This document shows positions 32,564 through 40,992 of a DNA stretch of 64,000 nt, piece after piece (the stretch's first letter is position 1; each line of letters begins with the position of its first letter). The DNA lies in contig DASUWA010000007.1 of assembly GCA_036378675.1 (NCBI GenBank), positions 62,001 through 126,000 on the forward strand. Reading direction: 5' to 3'. The notes under the pieces are model-generated. The model did no database searches, was not told where the DNA came from, and saw only the letters and a list, made by a program, of their open reading frames with translations. Position numbers and translations under genes: made by a program. This stretch comes from Acidimicrobiales bacterium. Its GTDB lineage: Bacteria; Actinomycetota; Acidimicrobiia; Acidimicrobiales; Palsa-688.

Positions 32564-35500
32564 ATGAGTAATCAATCGGAGGGCACCTCGTCGTCCACTT
32601 TCGGGGCAAACGCATGGCTGGTGGACGACATGTACGAGCAGTACAGGGCGGACCCCAATTCGGTGAGCGAGAGCTGGAGGGAGTTCTTCGAGGGCTATAG
32701 ACCCGGCGGCGCCAACCTCGCCCGCCCGGCGACACCTGACGTGACCGACCGGGACGGAGAGGGTCCTGTCCCGGACATCGCCGCCCCCGCAGCAGCTCAT
32801 CCCGCTGCTGCGGTCAAGCAAGCGCCGGTCCCACCCGGCGCCGCCCCGTCCAAGGAAACGGCGGCGGCCCCTGCTGCGACACCCTCGGCAGCTGCGCAGA
32901 GTGGGTCGGGCGGCTCGTCGCTCGCAAGCGTCAGCGCCGGCGAGGCCGAGCCTCAATCGGGGGTGCGCGAGATCCGGATACCGTCCGAGCCGAAGGCCAC
33001 CGAAGCCGAGGAAGCGACGCCTCTCAGAGGTGCTGCGGCGCGAATAGCGGCGAACATGACCGCGAGTCTCGACGTTCCGACTGCGACGAGTTTTCGGGTC
33101 GTTCCAGCGCGCATGCTCGAGGTCAACCGCAAGATCCTCAACAACCAACTGAGCCGGATCGGCAGCGCCGGCAAGGTGAGCTTCACGCACATCATCGGGT
33201 ACGCGGTTGTGGAAGCCCTCCGGAGCGTGCCGGTGATGAACTCCACCTTCGAGGCGCCCGCTTCAGGTGACCCGAAGGCGATTGCATCGGTGATCCACCA
33301 CCCGCACATCGGCATGGGGATCGCCGTCGATCTGGAGAAGGCCGACGGTACGCGCACGTTGATGGTGCCGGTCATCAAGGACGCCGACACGCTCGACTTC
33401 AGAGGTTTCTGGTCGGCCTACGAGGACCTCGTTCGCAAGGTCCGAGGTGGGAAGGTCGGCGCCGACGACCTCGCCGGGGCAACGGTGAGTCTCACCAACC
33501 CGGGGACGATCGGGACCTTCCAGTCGGTTCCCAGGCTCATGCCGGGACAAGGCGTGATCGTCGGTGTGGGAAGCATCGACTATCCGGCCGAGTGGCAGTC
33601 CGCGGACCCGCGCATCCTCGCCGAGCTCGGCGTCTCGAAGGTCGTCACCATCACCTCTACGTACGACCACAGGATCATCCAAGGGGCCGAGTCTGGACTG
33701 TTTCTCCAGAAGGTCCACCGGTTGCTCACCGGGGAGGACTCCTTCTACGAGCGGGTCTTCAAGGCGATGGGCGTTCCTTACGAACCGGTGCGCCACCACC
33801 GGGACCGCAACGACCTGGTCGACTCGACCGCAGTCCATACCGAGAAGCAGATGGAGGTCGACAGCCTCGTCAACCTCTACCGGGTCCGCGGTCACCTGAT
33901 CGCCCATCTCGATCCGCTCGACTGGAAAGACCCGCACATGCATCCCGAGCTCGACCCGGCCACCCACGGGTTGAGTGTCTGGGACCTCGACAGGGAGTTT
34001 CTGACCAACGGCCTGGCCGGATCCGAGAAGATGCGTCTCGGCGACATTCTCGGTGTGTTGCGCGACGCGTACTGCCGCACCGTCGGCGTCGAGTACATGC
34101 ACATCCAGGAGCCCGAACAGAAACGCTGGATTCAGGAACATGTCGAAGGAGTCTCCACTCAGCTTCCGCAGGAGGAGCAGCGCTGGATTCTCGAGCGGCT
34201 CAACGCCGCCGAGGCGCTCGAGCAGTTCCTGAACACCAAGTACATCGGGCAAAAGCGTTTCGGGCTCGAAGGGGGAGAGTCGGCGATACCGCTCATCGAT
34301 GCGATCCTCGACGAGGCGGCGGTCGAGGGTCAGTCAGAGGCGGTAATCGGGATGGCGCACCGCGGACGGCTGAACGTGCTGATCAACATTGTCGGAAAAA
34401 GCTACGGGGACTTGTTCGAAGAGTTCGAGGGCAACATCGACCCCGGGACCGTGCAGGGATCTGGCGACGTCAAGTACCACAAGGGTTTCAAGGGCAAGTT
34501 CACCGGAAGGTCGGGCAAGCCGCTCGACGTTCTGTTGGCATCCAACCCGTCGCACCTCGAAGCGGTCGATCCCGTCGTCGAAGGCATGGCGCGAGCTCTC
34601 CAGGACCAGGTAATAGCCGACGACCCGGGCAACCCGCACCCGGTGCTCCCTCTGCTCATCCACGGCGACGCCGCGTTCGCCGGCCAGGGTGTTGTTGCCG
34701 AAACGCTGAACATGTCGGCACTTCCGGGATACGAGACCGGGGGCACCGTCCACTTGGTGATCAACAACCAGCTCGGCTTCACCACCAACCCCGAGTCGGC
34801 GCGCTCGTCGGTGTATGCCACCGATGTCGCGAAGATGGTGCAGGCGCCGATCTTCCACGTCAACGGCGATGACCCCGAAGCATGCGTCAGAGTCGGCCGC
34901 CTCGCGTTCGAGTTCAGGCAGCGGTTCAACAAGGACGTCGTGATCGACTTGGTCTGCTACCGCAGGTTCGGCCACAACGAGCAGGACGACCCGAGTCTCA
35001 CCCAGCCGCTCCTCTACCAGCTGATCAAGGAACACCGCAGCGTCCGCAAGCTCTACACCGAGTCACTGGTCCGCCGCGGCGACATCGACCTATCGGAGGC
35101 CGAACAAGCCTTGGACGATTTCTCCAAGCGGCTTCAGTCGGCTCTCGACGAGACCCGCGCTTCGGCACCGCCGCGCCCCACTGAAGTTCCTCCGCCTCCC
35201 GCAGCGGCGCCGGTACTCCCCCCGATCGAGACGGGTGTCGACATGGGTGGCCTGCAGAAGGTCGTCGACGCACTCGGATCGTTCCCCGAAGGCTTCACCG
35301 TCCATCCGAAGCTGGTGCGCGTGTTCGAGAATCGAGCCAAGCTGTGGGAGGGAGGGGAAGTCGACTGGGCCCTCGGCGAAGCCCTTGCCTACGGAACGTT
35401 GCTTCTCGAGGGCCACGACGTGCGCCTGGCAGGGCAGGACACGAGGAGAGGAACCTTCGGGCATCGCAACGCCGCGGTGGTCGATTACCGGACAGGTGCG

Positions 35501-36379
35501 GAATACGAGCCGCTCGGGGCGCTGGGCCCGGGGCGTTTCTCGATATACGACTCTCTGCTTTCCGAGTACGCAGGTCTCGGTTTCGAGTACGGCTACTCGT
35601 TGATCGCGCGCGACGGCCTGGTCGCGTGGGAGGCGCAGTTCGGAGACTTCGTCAACGGTGGGCAGATCATCATCGACCAGTTCCTCGCCGCCGCCGAGAT
35701 CAAATGGGGGCAGACCTCGGGCCTGATTCTTCTCCTGCCACACGGCTACGAAGGGCAGGGCGCGGAGCACTCGTCGGCGCGGATCGAACGTTTTCTAGAC
35801 CTTTGCGCCGAGGACAACATGCAGGTCGCCAACGTCACGACCGCGTCCCAACTGTTCCACCTCCTTCGACGCCAGGTCCTTCGCGCCGGCCGGAAGCCTC
35901 TGATCCTCTTCACCCCGAAGCGATACCTGCGGGCGCGTGAGGCCTACAGCCCGGTAGCGGAGTTGGAGTCCGGTCATTTTCGGGAAGTGCTCCCGGATCC
36001 GGGTGTAAACGACCCTGAAGCCGTTCGCCGGATCGTCCTCGCTTCCGGCAAGGTCGCGCTGGACGCACTCGTCGCGCGCGACAAGAGCGGAAGGTCGGAT
36101 GTCGCCGTCGTGCGGATCGAGCAGCTGCACCCGTGGCCGGCGGATCAGATCGCCTCGGCGATCGCGGAGTACGAGCGAGCCGAGGAAGTGGTCTGGCTGC
36201 AAGAGGAGCCCGAGAACATGGGGCCGTGGACCTTTGTCCGGGATCGGCTGGAGTCGATGCTCGGCGGTGATTTCAACTTCAGCAAGGTGAGCCGGGTGGC
36301 GTCGGGATCGCCCGCGACCGGCAGCCACGCGATGCACGAGCTGGAACAGGCCGACATCGTCGCCCGCGCGCTCGGCTAA
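32564..36379 (+). CDS. kgd: Multifunctional 2-oxoglutarate decarboxylase/dehydrogenase E1-E2-like (Kgd/SucA)
   Basis: Central TCA-cycle enzyme of actinobacteria, 1271 residues. Order: short E1 N-terminal segment (FGANAWLVDDMYEQYRADP), a Pro/Ala-rich linker, an E2-type acyltransferase-like domain (FTHIIGYAVVEAL, then TYDHRIIQGAESGLF with the HxxxD-type pattern), and the ThDP-dependent E1 domain. In E1, MAHRGRLNVL, HGDAAFAGQGVVAETLNMS and INNQLGFTTNP mark the cofactor site, and HNEQDDPSLTQPLLY is also typical. The enzyme decarboxylates 2-oxoglutarate and can work with lipoyl E2/E3 of pyruvate dehydrogenase. The E2-like part lacks a lipoyl domain. ATG 32564 is chosen over frame starts within ettA territory. 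Its stop overlaps that of the convergent HAD gene. Confidence 0.96.
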   Translation: MSNQSEGTSSSTFGANAWLVDDMYEQYRADPNSVSESWREFFEGYRPGGANLARPATPDVTDRDGEGPVPDIAAPAAAHPAAAVKQAPVPPGAAPSKETAAAPAATPSAAAQSGSGGSSLASVSAGEAEPQSGVREIRIPSEPKATEAEEATPLRGAAARIAANMTASLDVPTATSFRVVPARMLEVNRKILNNQLSRIGSAGKVSFTHIIGYAVVEALRSVPVMNSTFEAPASGDPKAIASVIHHPHIGMGIAVDLEKADGTRTLMVPVIKDADTLDFRGFWSAYEDLVRKVRGGKVGADDLAGATVSLTNPGTIGTFQSVPRLMPGQGVIVGVGSIDYPAEWQSADPRILAELGVSKVVTITSTYDHRIIQGAESGLFLQKVHRLLTGEDSFYERVFKAMGVPYEPVRHHRDRNDLVDSTAVHTEKQMEVDSLVNLYRVRGHLIAHLDPLDWKDPHMHPELDPATHGLSVWDLDREFLTNGLAGSEKMRLGDILGVLRDAYCRTVGVEYMHIQEPEQKRWIQEHVEGVSTQLPQEEQRWILERLNAAEALEQFLNTKYIGQKRFGLEGGESAIPLIDAILDEAAVEGQSEAVIGMAHRGRLNVLINIVGKSYGDLFEEFEGNIDPGTVQGSGDVKYHKGFKGKFTGRSGKPLDVLLASNPSHLEAVDPVVEGMARALQDQVIADDPGNPHPVLPLLIHGDAAFAGQGVVAETLNMSALPGYETGGTVHLVINNQLGFTTNPESARSSVYATDVAKMVQAPIFHVNGDDPEACVRVGRLAFEFRQRFNKDVVIDLVCYRRFGHNEQDDPSLTQPLLYQLIKEHRSVRKLYTESLVRRGDIDLSEAEQALDDFSKRLQSALDETRASAPPRPTEVPPPPAAAPVLPPIETGVDMGGLQKVVDALGSFPEGFTVHPKLVRVFENRAKLWEGGEVDWALGEALAYGTLLLEGHDVRLAGQDTRRGTFGHRNAAVVDYRTGAEYEPLGALGPGRFSIYDSLLSEYAGLGFEYGYSLIARDGLVAWEAQFGDFVNGGQIIIDQFLAAAEIKWGQTSGLILLLPHGYEGQGAEHSSARIERFLDLCAEDNMQVANVTTASQLFHLLRRQVLRAGRKPLILFTPKRYLRAREAYSPVAELESGHFREVLPDPGVNDPEAVRRIVLASGKVALDALVARDKSGRSDVAVVRIEQLHPWPADQIASAIAEYERAEEVVWLQEEPENMGPWTFVRDRLESMLGGDFNFSKVSRVASGSPATGSHAMHELEQADIVARALG

Positions 36380-37062
36380 CTCAACGGGAACCCGACGACT
36401 TCTTCCAGTTCTTGGATCGCCAGGTCGGGGTCGACAACCTTGATGGTGATCATCCCCATCTGGCGAGCGGGCTTGAGGTTCACGCCGAGGTCGTCGAGGA
36501 ACACCGCGTGTTCGGGTTCGATCCCCAGCAGGTCGAGGGCAATTCGGTAAAAACGCGGATCCGGTTTGCGGCACCCGGCGATCGAGGACTGGACCACAGC
36601 GTCGAACAGGTCCATGACCGGTGCGTAACCGGCGGTGACTCGACCAGCCTCTTGGACACTTAAGTTGTCCTCTCCCGCGCTGAAGTTATTGGTAAGCAGG
36701 CCGGTCTTCAGCCGTGCGTGGCACCGGCGGAGGGCTTCGACCATTCCGGGCCGAAGCTCGCCCGACAGGGTGGACAGCAGCGCCGTGGCGTCGAGTGTGT
36801 GACCCGCGTCGCTGGCTTCGCGCTCGAACAGTTTTGCGAACTCCTCGACGGTGACCTCGCCGCGCTCGAAACGTGCCCACGCGTTGTGATCGGGGTTGGT
36901 GGCGTTGAGCTGACGGATAGCGCCTTCAGGTAGGCCGTTCTCGGCTTCATAAGCGCGGAACGAATCGAAGGGACTTGTCGTCAGCACCCCTCCGAAGTCC
37001 CACAGGACCGCCTTTATGTCCGGGTTGGCCACGAGCGACGAATCTAGGGGCTCGGAACCCAC
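36376..37062 (-). CDS. HAD-family hydrolase (HAD-IA)
   Basis: A 228-residue haloacid dehalogenase-like hydrolase with motif I VLWDFGGVLTT, motif II LLTNNFS, motif III Lys in SSIAGCRKPDPRFYRIAL, and motif IV VFLDDLGVNL. The W-D-F-G-G-V-L start and N-N-F motif resemble the ACAD10-type and epoxide-hydrolase N-terminal HAD group. The nucleophile is the Asp of motif I, so it is probably an active phosphatase. The GTG start at 37062 is uncertain; a start nearer motif I is possible. It is divergent from the NYN-S1 gene and convergent with kgd (the stops overlap by 3 nt). Confidence 0.86.
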   Translation of the reverse strand: MGSEPLDSSLVANPDIKAVLWDFGGVLTTSPFDSFRAYEAENGLPEGAIRQLNATNPDHNAWARFERGEVTVEEFAKLFEREASDAGHTLDATALLSTLSGELRPGMVEALRRCHARLKTGLLTNNFSAGEDNLSVQEAGRVTAGYAPVMDLFDAVVQSSIAGCRKPDPRFYRIALDLLGIEPEHAVFLDDLGVNLKPARQMGMITIKVVDPDLAIQELEEVVGFPLS

Positions 37063-37127
37063 CCGGCCCCTTCGGCGAGCGGGTTCCCTCGGATCGGCGG
37101 CGCGGGCTGCTTGACTCTAGGGCTGGC

Positions 37128-38675
37128 ATGAGCGCTCGCCACGTGGTCGTCGACGGATCGAATATTGCGACAGAAGGTCGGTCGCTGCCGAGCCTGGCTC
37201 AGCTGGATGAGGCGGTCCGAGAGTTCATGGCGGAGAATCCCGACGACATCGTCACTGTCGTCGTCGACGCTTCCTTCGGGCACCGGGTCGATCCGTCGGA
37301 GTTGCCGGTCTTCGAGGAGGCCGAAACCGCGGGCGAAATCGTGTCGCCGCCGGCAGGCGCCATCGGACGTGGCGACGCGTTCCTTCTTCGGATCGCGGAG
37401 AAGATCGGCGCGACGGTGCTTTCCAACGACTCGTTCCAAGAGTTTCACGGCGAGCATCCGTGGTTATTCGACAAGGGCCGGCTCATTGGTGGGAAACCGG
37501 TTCCTAGCGTCGGCTGGATCTTCATGGAGCGGAGCCCGGTTCGGGGCCAGAAGAGCCGTGAGGTGGTGAAGGAGGCCAAGCGGAAGAAGAAGGCGGAAGC
37601 CGTCGAAGAACCAAGCGGCTTGGACCTGGCGGTCACCCGAACGAAAGGCCGCGACAAGAAGCTGGACCGGGCGATCGCCCGCGCGACTCAAGAGGTGATC
37701 CAGCCGAACGACGGCAAGCGTTCAAAGCGCCGGCGAGCGGGCACGCCTCCGGCCGAACCGGTCAACGAGCCCCTGCCTTTCATCACCTTCATCGCCGCCC
37801 ATCCTTTGGGCAGCGAGGTCGTTGGTGTCGTCACGGAGTTCTCGTCCCACGGCGCGTTCGTCGAGTCGTTCGGCGCCAGGTGCTACATCCCGCTCAGCGC
37901 GATGGGGGACCCGCCGCCCCGGAGGGCGAGAGAGGTGCTCGGCAAGGGAGACGAGCGCACCTTCGTGGTGCAGGCGCTCGACCCTCAGCGGCGGGGCATC
38001 GAGCTCGCCTTGCCGGGCTTCGCGAAGATCGCCGGCTCCCCGACACCAGAAACGGTCGAGGCGGAGATCCATCCTGTGCCGGCGGCGAAACCGGCCCGAA
38101 AGAAAGCGGCGCCTGTGCTGGCCCCCGCTGCGACCGATTCCGACCTCGTTGCGGCTGCTGCCGGGTCCGTTTCGGTTGCGCCCGCTGCTTCGAAATCGAC
38201 TTCTCCCAAGAAGGCGGCCGCCAAGAAGGCGGCCAAGAAGGCCGCTGCCAGTAAAGCGGCTGCCAGTAGGGCGGCTGCCAAGAAGGCTCCGTCCAAGGAG
38301 GTGCCGGTGAAGAAGGCAGCGCCGGCCAAGAAGGCGGCAGCTTCGAAGAAGGCAGCGCCGGCGAAGGACGCAGCGCCGGCGAAGGAGGCGGCACCGGGGA
38401 AGAAGGCTCAGCCGGCGAAGAAGGCAACACCGGCGAAGGAGGCGGCTGTGTCGAAGAGGGCAGCACCCTCGAAGGCGGGTCCGCCGGCAAAGAAGGCTCA
38501 GCCGGCGAAAAAGGGGGGAGCCAAAAAGGCCGGTGCGGCCACCGGGAACGCCGCCGGCGCCCCGAGGAAGTCGGCCGTCAAGCGAACCGGCGGCGCTACC
38601 GCCTCAGCAGCTGGCGTCCCAGCCGATGTCGTATCGCCGGCGCTTAGAGCTGATGCGGCTGTAGAAGGCGACTAG
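37128..38675 (+). CDS. NYN (PIN-like) nuclease domain + S1-like RNA-binding domain + histone H1-like tail
   Basis: A 515-residue protein with three parts. Residues 1-150: a Zc3h12a-type NYN ribonuclease domain with VVVDGSNIA (Asp9, Asn12), VVVDASFG (Asp47), GRGDAFLLRIA (Asp83) and VLSNDSFQEF (Asn100, Asp101), a complete acidic active site. Residues 145-210: a lysine/arginine-rich linker. Residues 225-297: an S1-like OB fold (GSEVVGVVTEFSSHGAFVES, YIPLSAMG, FVVQALDPQRRGIELAL). Residues ~320-490: a low-complexity Lys/Ala/Pro tail with KKAAPAKKA-type repeats, like histone H1-like nucleoid proteins. It is probably an RNA-cleaving or RNA-binding enzyme held on nucleic acid by the tail; the exact role is unknown. 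The nearest partner genes give no clue. ATG 37128 begins the first NYN strand. Confidence 0.82.
   Translation: MSARHVVVDGSNIATEGRSLPSLAQLDEAVREFMAENPDDIVTVVVDASFGHRVDPSELPVFEEAETAGEIVSPPAGAIGRGDAFLLRIAEKIGATVLSNDSFQEFHGEHPWLFDKGRLIGGKPVPSVGWIFMERSPVRGQKSREVVKEAKRKKKAEAVEEPSGLDLAVTRTKGRDKKLDRAIARATQEVIQPNDGKRSKRRRAGTPPAEPVNEPLPFITFIAAHPLGSEVVGVVTEFSSHGAFVESFGARCYIPLSAMGDPPPRRAREVLGKGDERTFVVQALDPQRRGIELALPGFAKIAGSPTPETVEAEIHPVPAAKPARKKAAPVLAPAATDSDLVAAAAGSVSVAPAASKSTSPKKAAAKKAAKKAAASKAAASRAAAKKAPSKEVPVKKAAPAKKAAASKKAAPAKDAAPAKEAAPGKKAQPAKKATPAKEAAVSKRAAPSKAGPPAKKAQPAKKGGAKKAGAATGNAAGAPRKSAVKRTGGATASAAGVPADVVSPALRADAAVEGD
38199..38525. repeat. Lys/Ala/Pro-coding imperfect repeat (histone H1-like tail)
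   Basis: Repeats of the type GCCAAGAAGGCGGC code for AKKAA/PAKKA units in the tail of the NYN-S1 protein. Units are degenerate and of mixed length. Confidence 0.8.
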
Positions 38676-38693
38676 CCACCCCGTAGCCCTCGC

Positions 38694-38708
38694 AGGCGGC
38701 CGCCGCCT
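38694..38708 (+). terminator. Hairpin after the NYN-S1 gene
   Basis: AGGCGG CCG CCGCCT, 6-bp stem, 19 nt past the stop, followed after 8 nt by a pyrimidine-rich tract with several T runs (38716-38727). The rest of the 249-bp gap to xthA contains a second small hairpin (GCCCGG AAT CCGGGC, 38816-38830) and the xthA -10 box. Confidence 0.55.
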
Positions 38709-38909
38709 AACAGCCTTTCTCCTTTCTGGGCGTAACTTTCGCGTTCGGGTGTGAAAACAGACCGCCCGAGGTCGAAATCCACGCCCGAACCGCAGAAGTC
38801 ACTCCCAGAAAAGGGGCCCGGAATCCGGGCGCCGACCACCGCCGTCCAGCAGCGTTGGCAGTGCGACACCTCGGGCGCCGGCGATGTGGCCAGGTGGGGT
38901 ACGCCCCCT

Positions 38910-38915
38910 TACGAT
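38910..38915 (+). promoter_or_regulatory. -10 box of xthA (leaderless)
   Basis: TACGAT ends 9 nt before the xthA ATG. Confidence 0.5.
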
Positions 38916-38924
38916 GAGGTCGTC

Positions 38925-39707
38925 ATGCGGATAGCAACCTGGAATGTGAACTCGCTGAAGGCCCGGATGCCGAGGGTGGAGGAGTGGCTCTCGTACGCCG
39001 GGCCGGACGTCTTGTGCCTTCAGGAGACCAAGTTGGCCGAGGCGACCTTTCCCCACATGGCGTTCAGCGCCCTCGGATACGAGAGCGTGCATCATGGTGA
39101 CGGGCAGTGGAACGGGGTCGCCATCCTTTCGAAGGTCGGGATCGAACGGGGGTCATTCGGGTTCACCGACCCGGTCGAGGCCGACTCCGAGACCAGGCTG
39201 GTCACCGCCTCGTGCGGAGGAGTAATCGTGTGCAGCGTCTACGTACCGAACGGCCGCAGCGTCGACTCGGAGCACTACAAGTACAAGCTCGCATGGCTCG
39301 AAAAGCTCCGCCATCATCTGGACCTGGTCGCCAACCCCGACGAGCCGGTGGCGGTCTGCGGAGACTTCAACATCGCACCTGACGATTCTGACGTCTGGAG
39401 TCCGGAGGCGTTCGTCGGCTCGACGCACGTAACCCCGGCGGAACGCGAAGCGCTTCGTGACCTCGAGGGGTGGGGACTCGTCGACGCGTTCCGGCACCGT
39501 TACCCGGAAGATCGTTTGTACAGCTACTGGGACTACCGGGCGGGAGACTTCCACGAGCACCGCGGTATGCGGATAGATCTGCTGCTCCTTTCGAAGCCTT
39601 TGGCCGGCAAGATCAGTTGGGCCCTCGTCGACAGGAACGCCAGGAAAGGGAAGCTGCCCTCGGATCACGCTCCGGTGTTCGTCGACGTGGACCTGGAGGC
39701 GGCGTGA
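38925..39707 (+). CDS. xthA: Exodeoxyribonuclease III / AP endonuclease
   Basis: A 260-residue Mg-dependent endonuclease/exonuclease of the ExoIII family, cutting at abasic sites in base excision repair. Motifs: RIATWNVNSLKAR, LCLQETKLAE with the catalytic Glu, VYVPNGR, VAVCGDFNIAPDDSDVW, and the final LPSDHAPVFVDVDL with the Asp-His pair. The frame is open further upstream to 38751, but the conserved strand begins at ATG 38925 and a -10 box precedes it. The thioesterase gene start overlaps the stop (GTGA), so the two are coupled. Confidence 0.95.
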   Translation: MRIATWNVNSLKARMPRVEEWLSYAGPDVLCLQETKLAEATFPHMAFSALGYESVHHGDGQWNGVAILSKVGIERGSFGFTDPVEADSETRLVTASCGGVIVCSVYVPNGRSVDSEHYKYKLAWLEKLRHHLDLVANPDEPVAVCGDFNIAPDDSDVWSPEAFVGSTHVTPAEREALRDLEGWGLVDAFRHRYPEDRLYSYWDYRAGDFHEHRGMRIDLLLLSKPLAGKISWALVDRNARKGKLPSDHAPVFVDVDLEAA

Positions 39708-40420
39708 GCGAATCGGAACGTTTGGAACGTGCGCGGGTCGATATGGGGGAGCAGCTCGCCGAGCATCTGGAGAACGTGTTGTCCGCTCCCGCCGAGGACC
39801 GCATAGCTGCGGCACGCCGCGTCGGCGAGGCTTTCCGAAGAGCGATCGACCATTTCACGGCAACGTCGGCTCCGGTCGAACAGCTGGCTGAAATCGAGTC
39901 GCTGGTGCTCGACGTTGCAGACCGGTTGGAGGCGTTCGGAGGCACCCGCCGCTACGAGGGGACCGCCGAGGCTTCAGGGCTCGGTCACGATCGGGCCCAC
40001 TTCGACTGGTCGCCCCTCCTCGGGACCGCGAACCCGCTCGCGCCCCCGCTTCGGATCGCCTTCGAAGAGGGAATGGTCGTCGGACACGCCGAATTCGGTG
40101 CGGCCTACGAGGGTCCGCCCGGGTGTGTCCACGGCGGCTACGTGGCGGCGGCCTTCGACGAGATCCTCGGGCTCGCCCAGTCGCTCTCCGGACAGGTGGG
40201 CATGACCGCGAACCTGAGCGTCCGCTACCGCCGCCCAACCCCGCTGCACAAGGACCTTCGGTTCGAGGGCCGTCTCGAAGGCGTTAACGGCCGCAAGGTG
40301 ACGGCTTCGGGGATGCTGTTCGCCGGCGAGGAGGTCACCGCCGAGGCAAACGGCCTGTTCATCACCGTGACCCCCGAACGTTTCGCGGCCCTCGCTGCAC
40401 AACGCCAACGGCGCGACTGA
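39704..40420 (+). CDS. PaaI-like hotdog thioesterase with N-terminal helical extension
   Basis: A 238-residue protein. The C-terminal ~150 residues are a hotdog-fold thioesterase: the central-helix motif GCVHGGYVAAAFDEILG, then LSVRYRRPTPLHKDLRFEGRL and VTASGMLFAGEEVTAEANGLF, as in PaaI/4HBT acyl-CoA thioesterases. The first ~85 residues are helical and Ala/Glu-rich (ERLERARVDMGEQLAEHLENV) and have no recognised function. The start GTG overlaps the xthA stop. I do not see a functional link to DNA repair; the coupling may simply reflect gene packing. Confidence 0.83.
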   Translation: MSESERLERARVDMGEQLAEHLENVLSAPAEDRIAAARRVGEAFRRAIDHFTATSAPVEQLAEIESLVLDVADRLEAFGGTRRYEGTAEASGLGHDRAHFDWSPLLGTANPLAPPLRIAFEEGMVVGHAEFGAAYEGPPGCVHGGYVAAAFDEILGLAQSLSGQVGMTANLSVRYRRPTPLHKDLRFEGRLEGVNGRKVTASGMLFAGEEVTAEANGLFITVTPERFAALAAQRQRRD

Positions 40421-40498
40421 CGCCGGCGCCAACGGGAAACCGAGGCGCCTGGCGCTACGCGCGCCCGCAAGCGACGTCGCCGGCAGCCTTGGGGCGGA

Positions 40499-40939
40499 TC
40501 AGCCGAAGAAGGAGGTGGCGCCCGCCCCGGCCATGACCGGCCGGGTGAGCGAGATCGGGGGCGCCGAGAAGGAATCTTCGAAGCTGAACTCCCACGGGAT
40601 GGGCAGCGCAGCAGAGCCGGACCCGGCGAGAGGCTTCGGCTTCCTCGGGAACGGTGACCCTGAGCTTCCGCCCCTACCCTTGTAGACGATTATGCCGGTG
40701 ACCGGGTCGGGCACCGCATCCAACGCCGCCGTGACGTTGGCGAGGGTCATGTAGGACTCCCAGGCGTCCTCGTCCTCGAAGCAAAGCTCGAAAACGACAC
40801 CCCACGTGTGCCGGTGCCAGGACCAGTCCTTGGCGCCGTGCGCCAGCGCGGACTCGATCAGCGCGTCTTGGTATGCCTCCGCCCAAATCGACGCAGGCGT
40901 GGCCCCATCGAAGACCTCGATCGAGTACCAAGCGCTCAT
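40499..40939 (-). CDS. Conserved-looking hypothetical protein (146 aa)
   Basis: A 146-residue protein with a folded-looking N-terminal 90 residues: MSAWYSIEVFDGATPASIW, DALIESALAHGAKDWSWHRHTWGVVFEL, FEDEDAWESYMTLANVTAALDAVPDP. This resembles a ferredoxin-like alpha/beta domain with a DAWESY helix. The tail is Ser/Pro/Gly-rich. I do not recognise a family. TAGCCT 6 nt before the ATG supports both the gene and the start. No nearby gene suggests a role. Confidence 0.68.
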   Translation of the reverse strand: MSAWYSIEVFDGATPASIWAEAYQDALIESALAHGAKDWSWHRHTWGVVFELCFEDEDAWESYMTLANVTAALDAVPDPVTGIIVYKGRGGSSGSPFPRKPKPLAGSGSAALPIPWEFSFEDSFSAPPISLTRPVMAGAGATSFFG

Positions 40940-40945
40940 ACCAAC

Positions 40946-40951
40946 AGGCTA
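40946..40951 (-). promoter_or_regulatory. -10 box of the 146-aa protein gene (leaderless)
   Basis: TAGCCT on the minus strand ends 6 nt before the ATG at 40939. The same hexamer precedes the RecB-like nuclease. Confidence 0.5.
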
Positions 40952-40992
40952 CCTCTCTGCCACGGACGCGCAGCACCCTCCGCACCCCCACT

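Noticed and set aside
32483-33190. Minus-strand frame opposite the start of kgd
   Set aside because: No motifs; it lies opposite the conserved kgd N-terminus and linker.
38199-38525. Mobile or simple DNA repeat in the NYN-S1 gene
   Set aside because: The periodicity follows codons for Lys/Ala/Pro units, so it is a protein-level low-complexity tail, not a separate DNA element.
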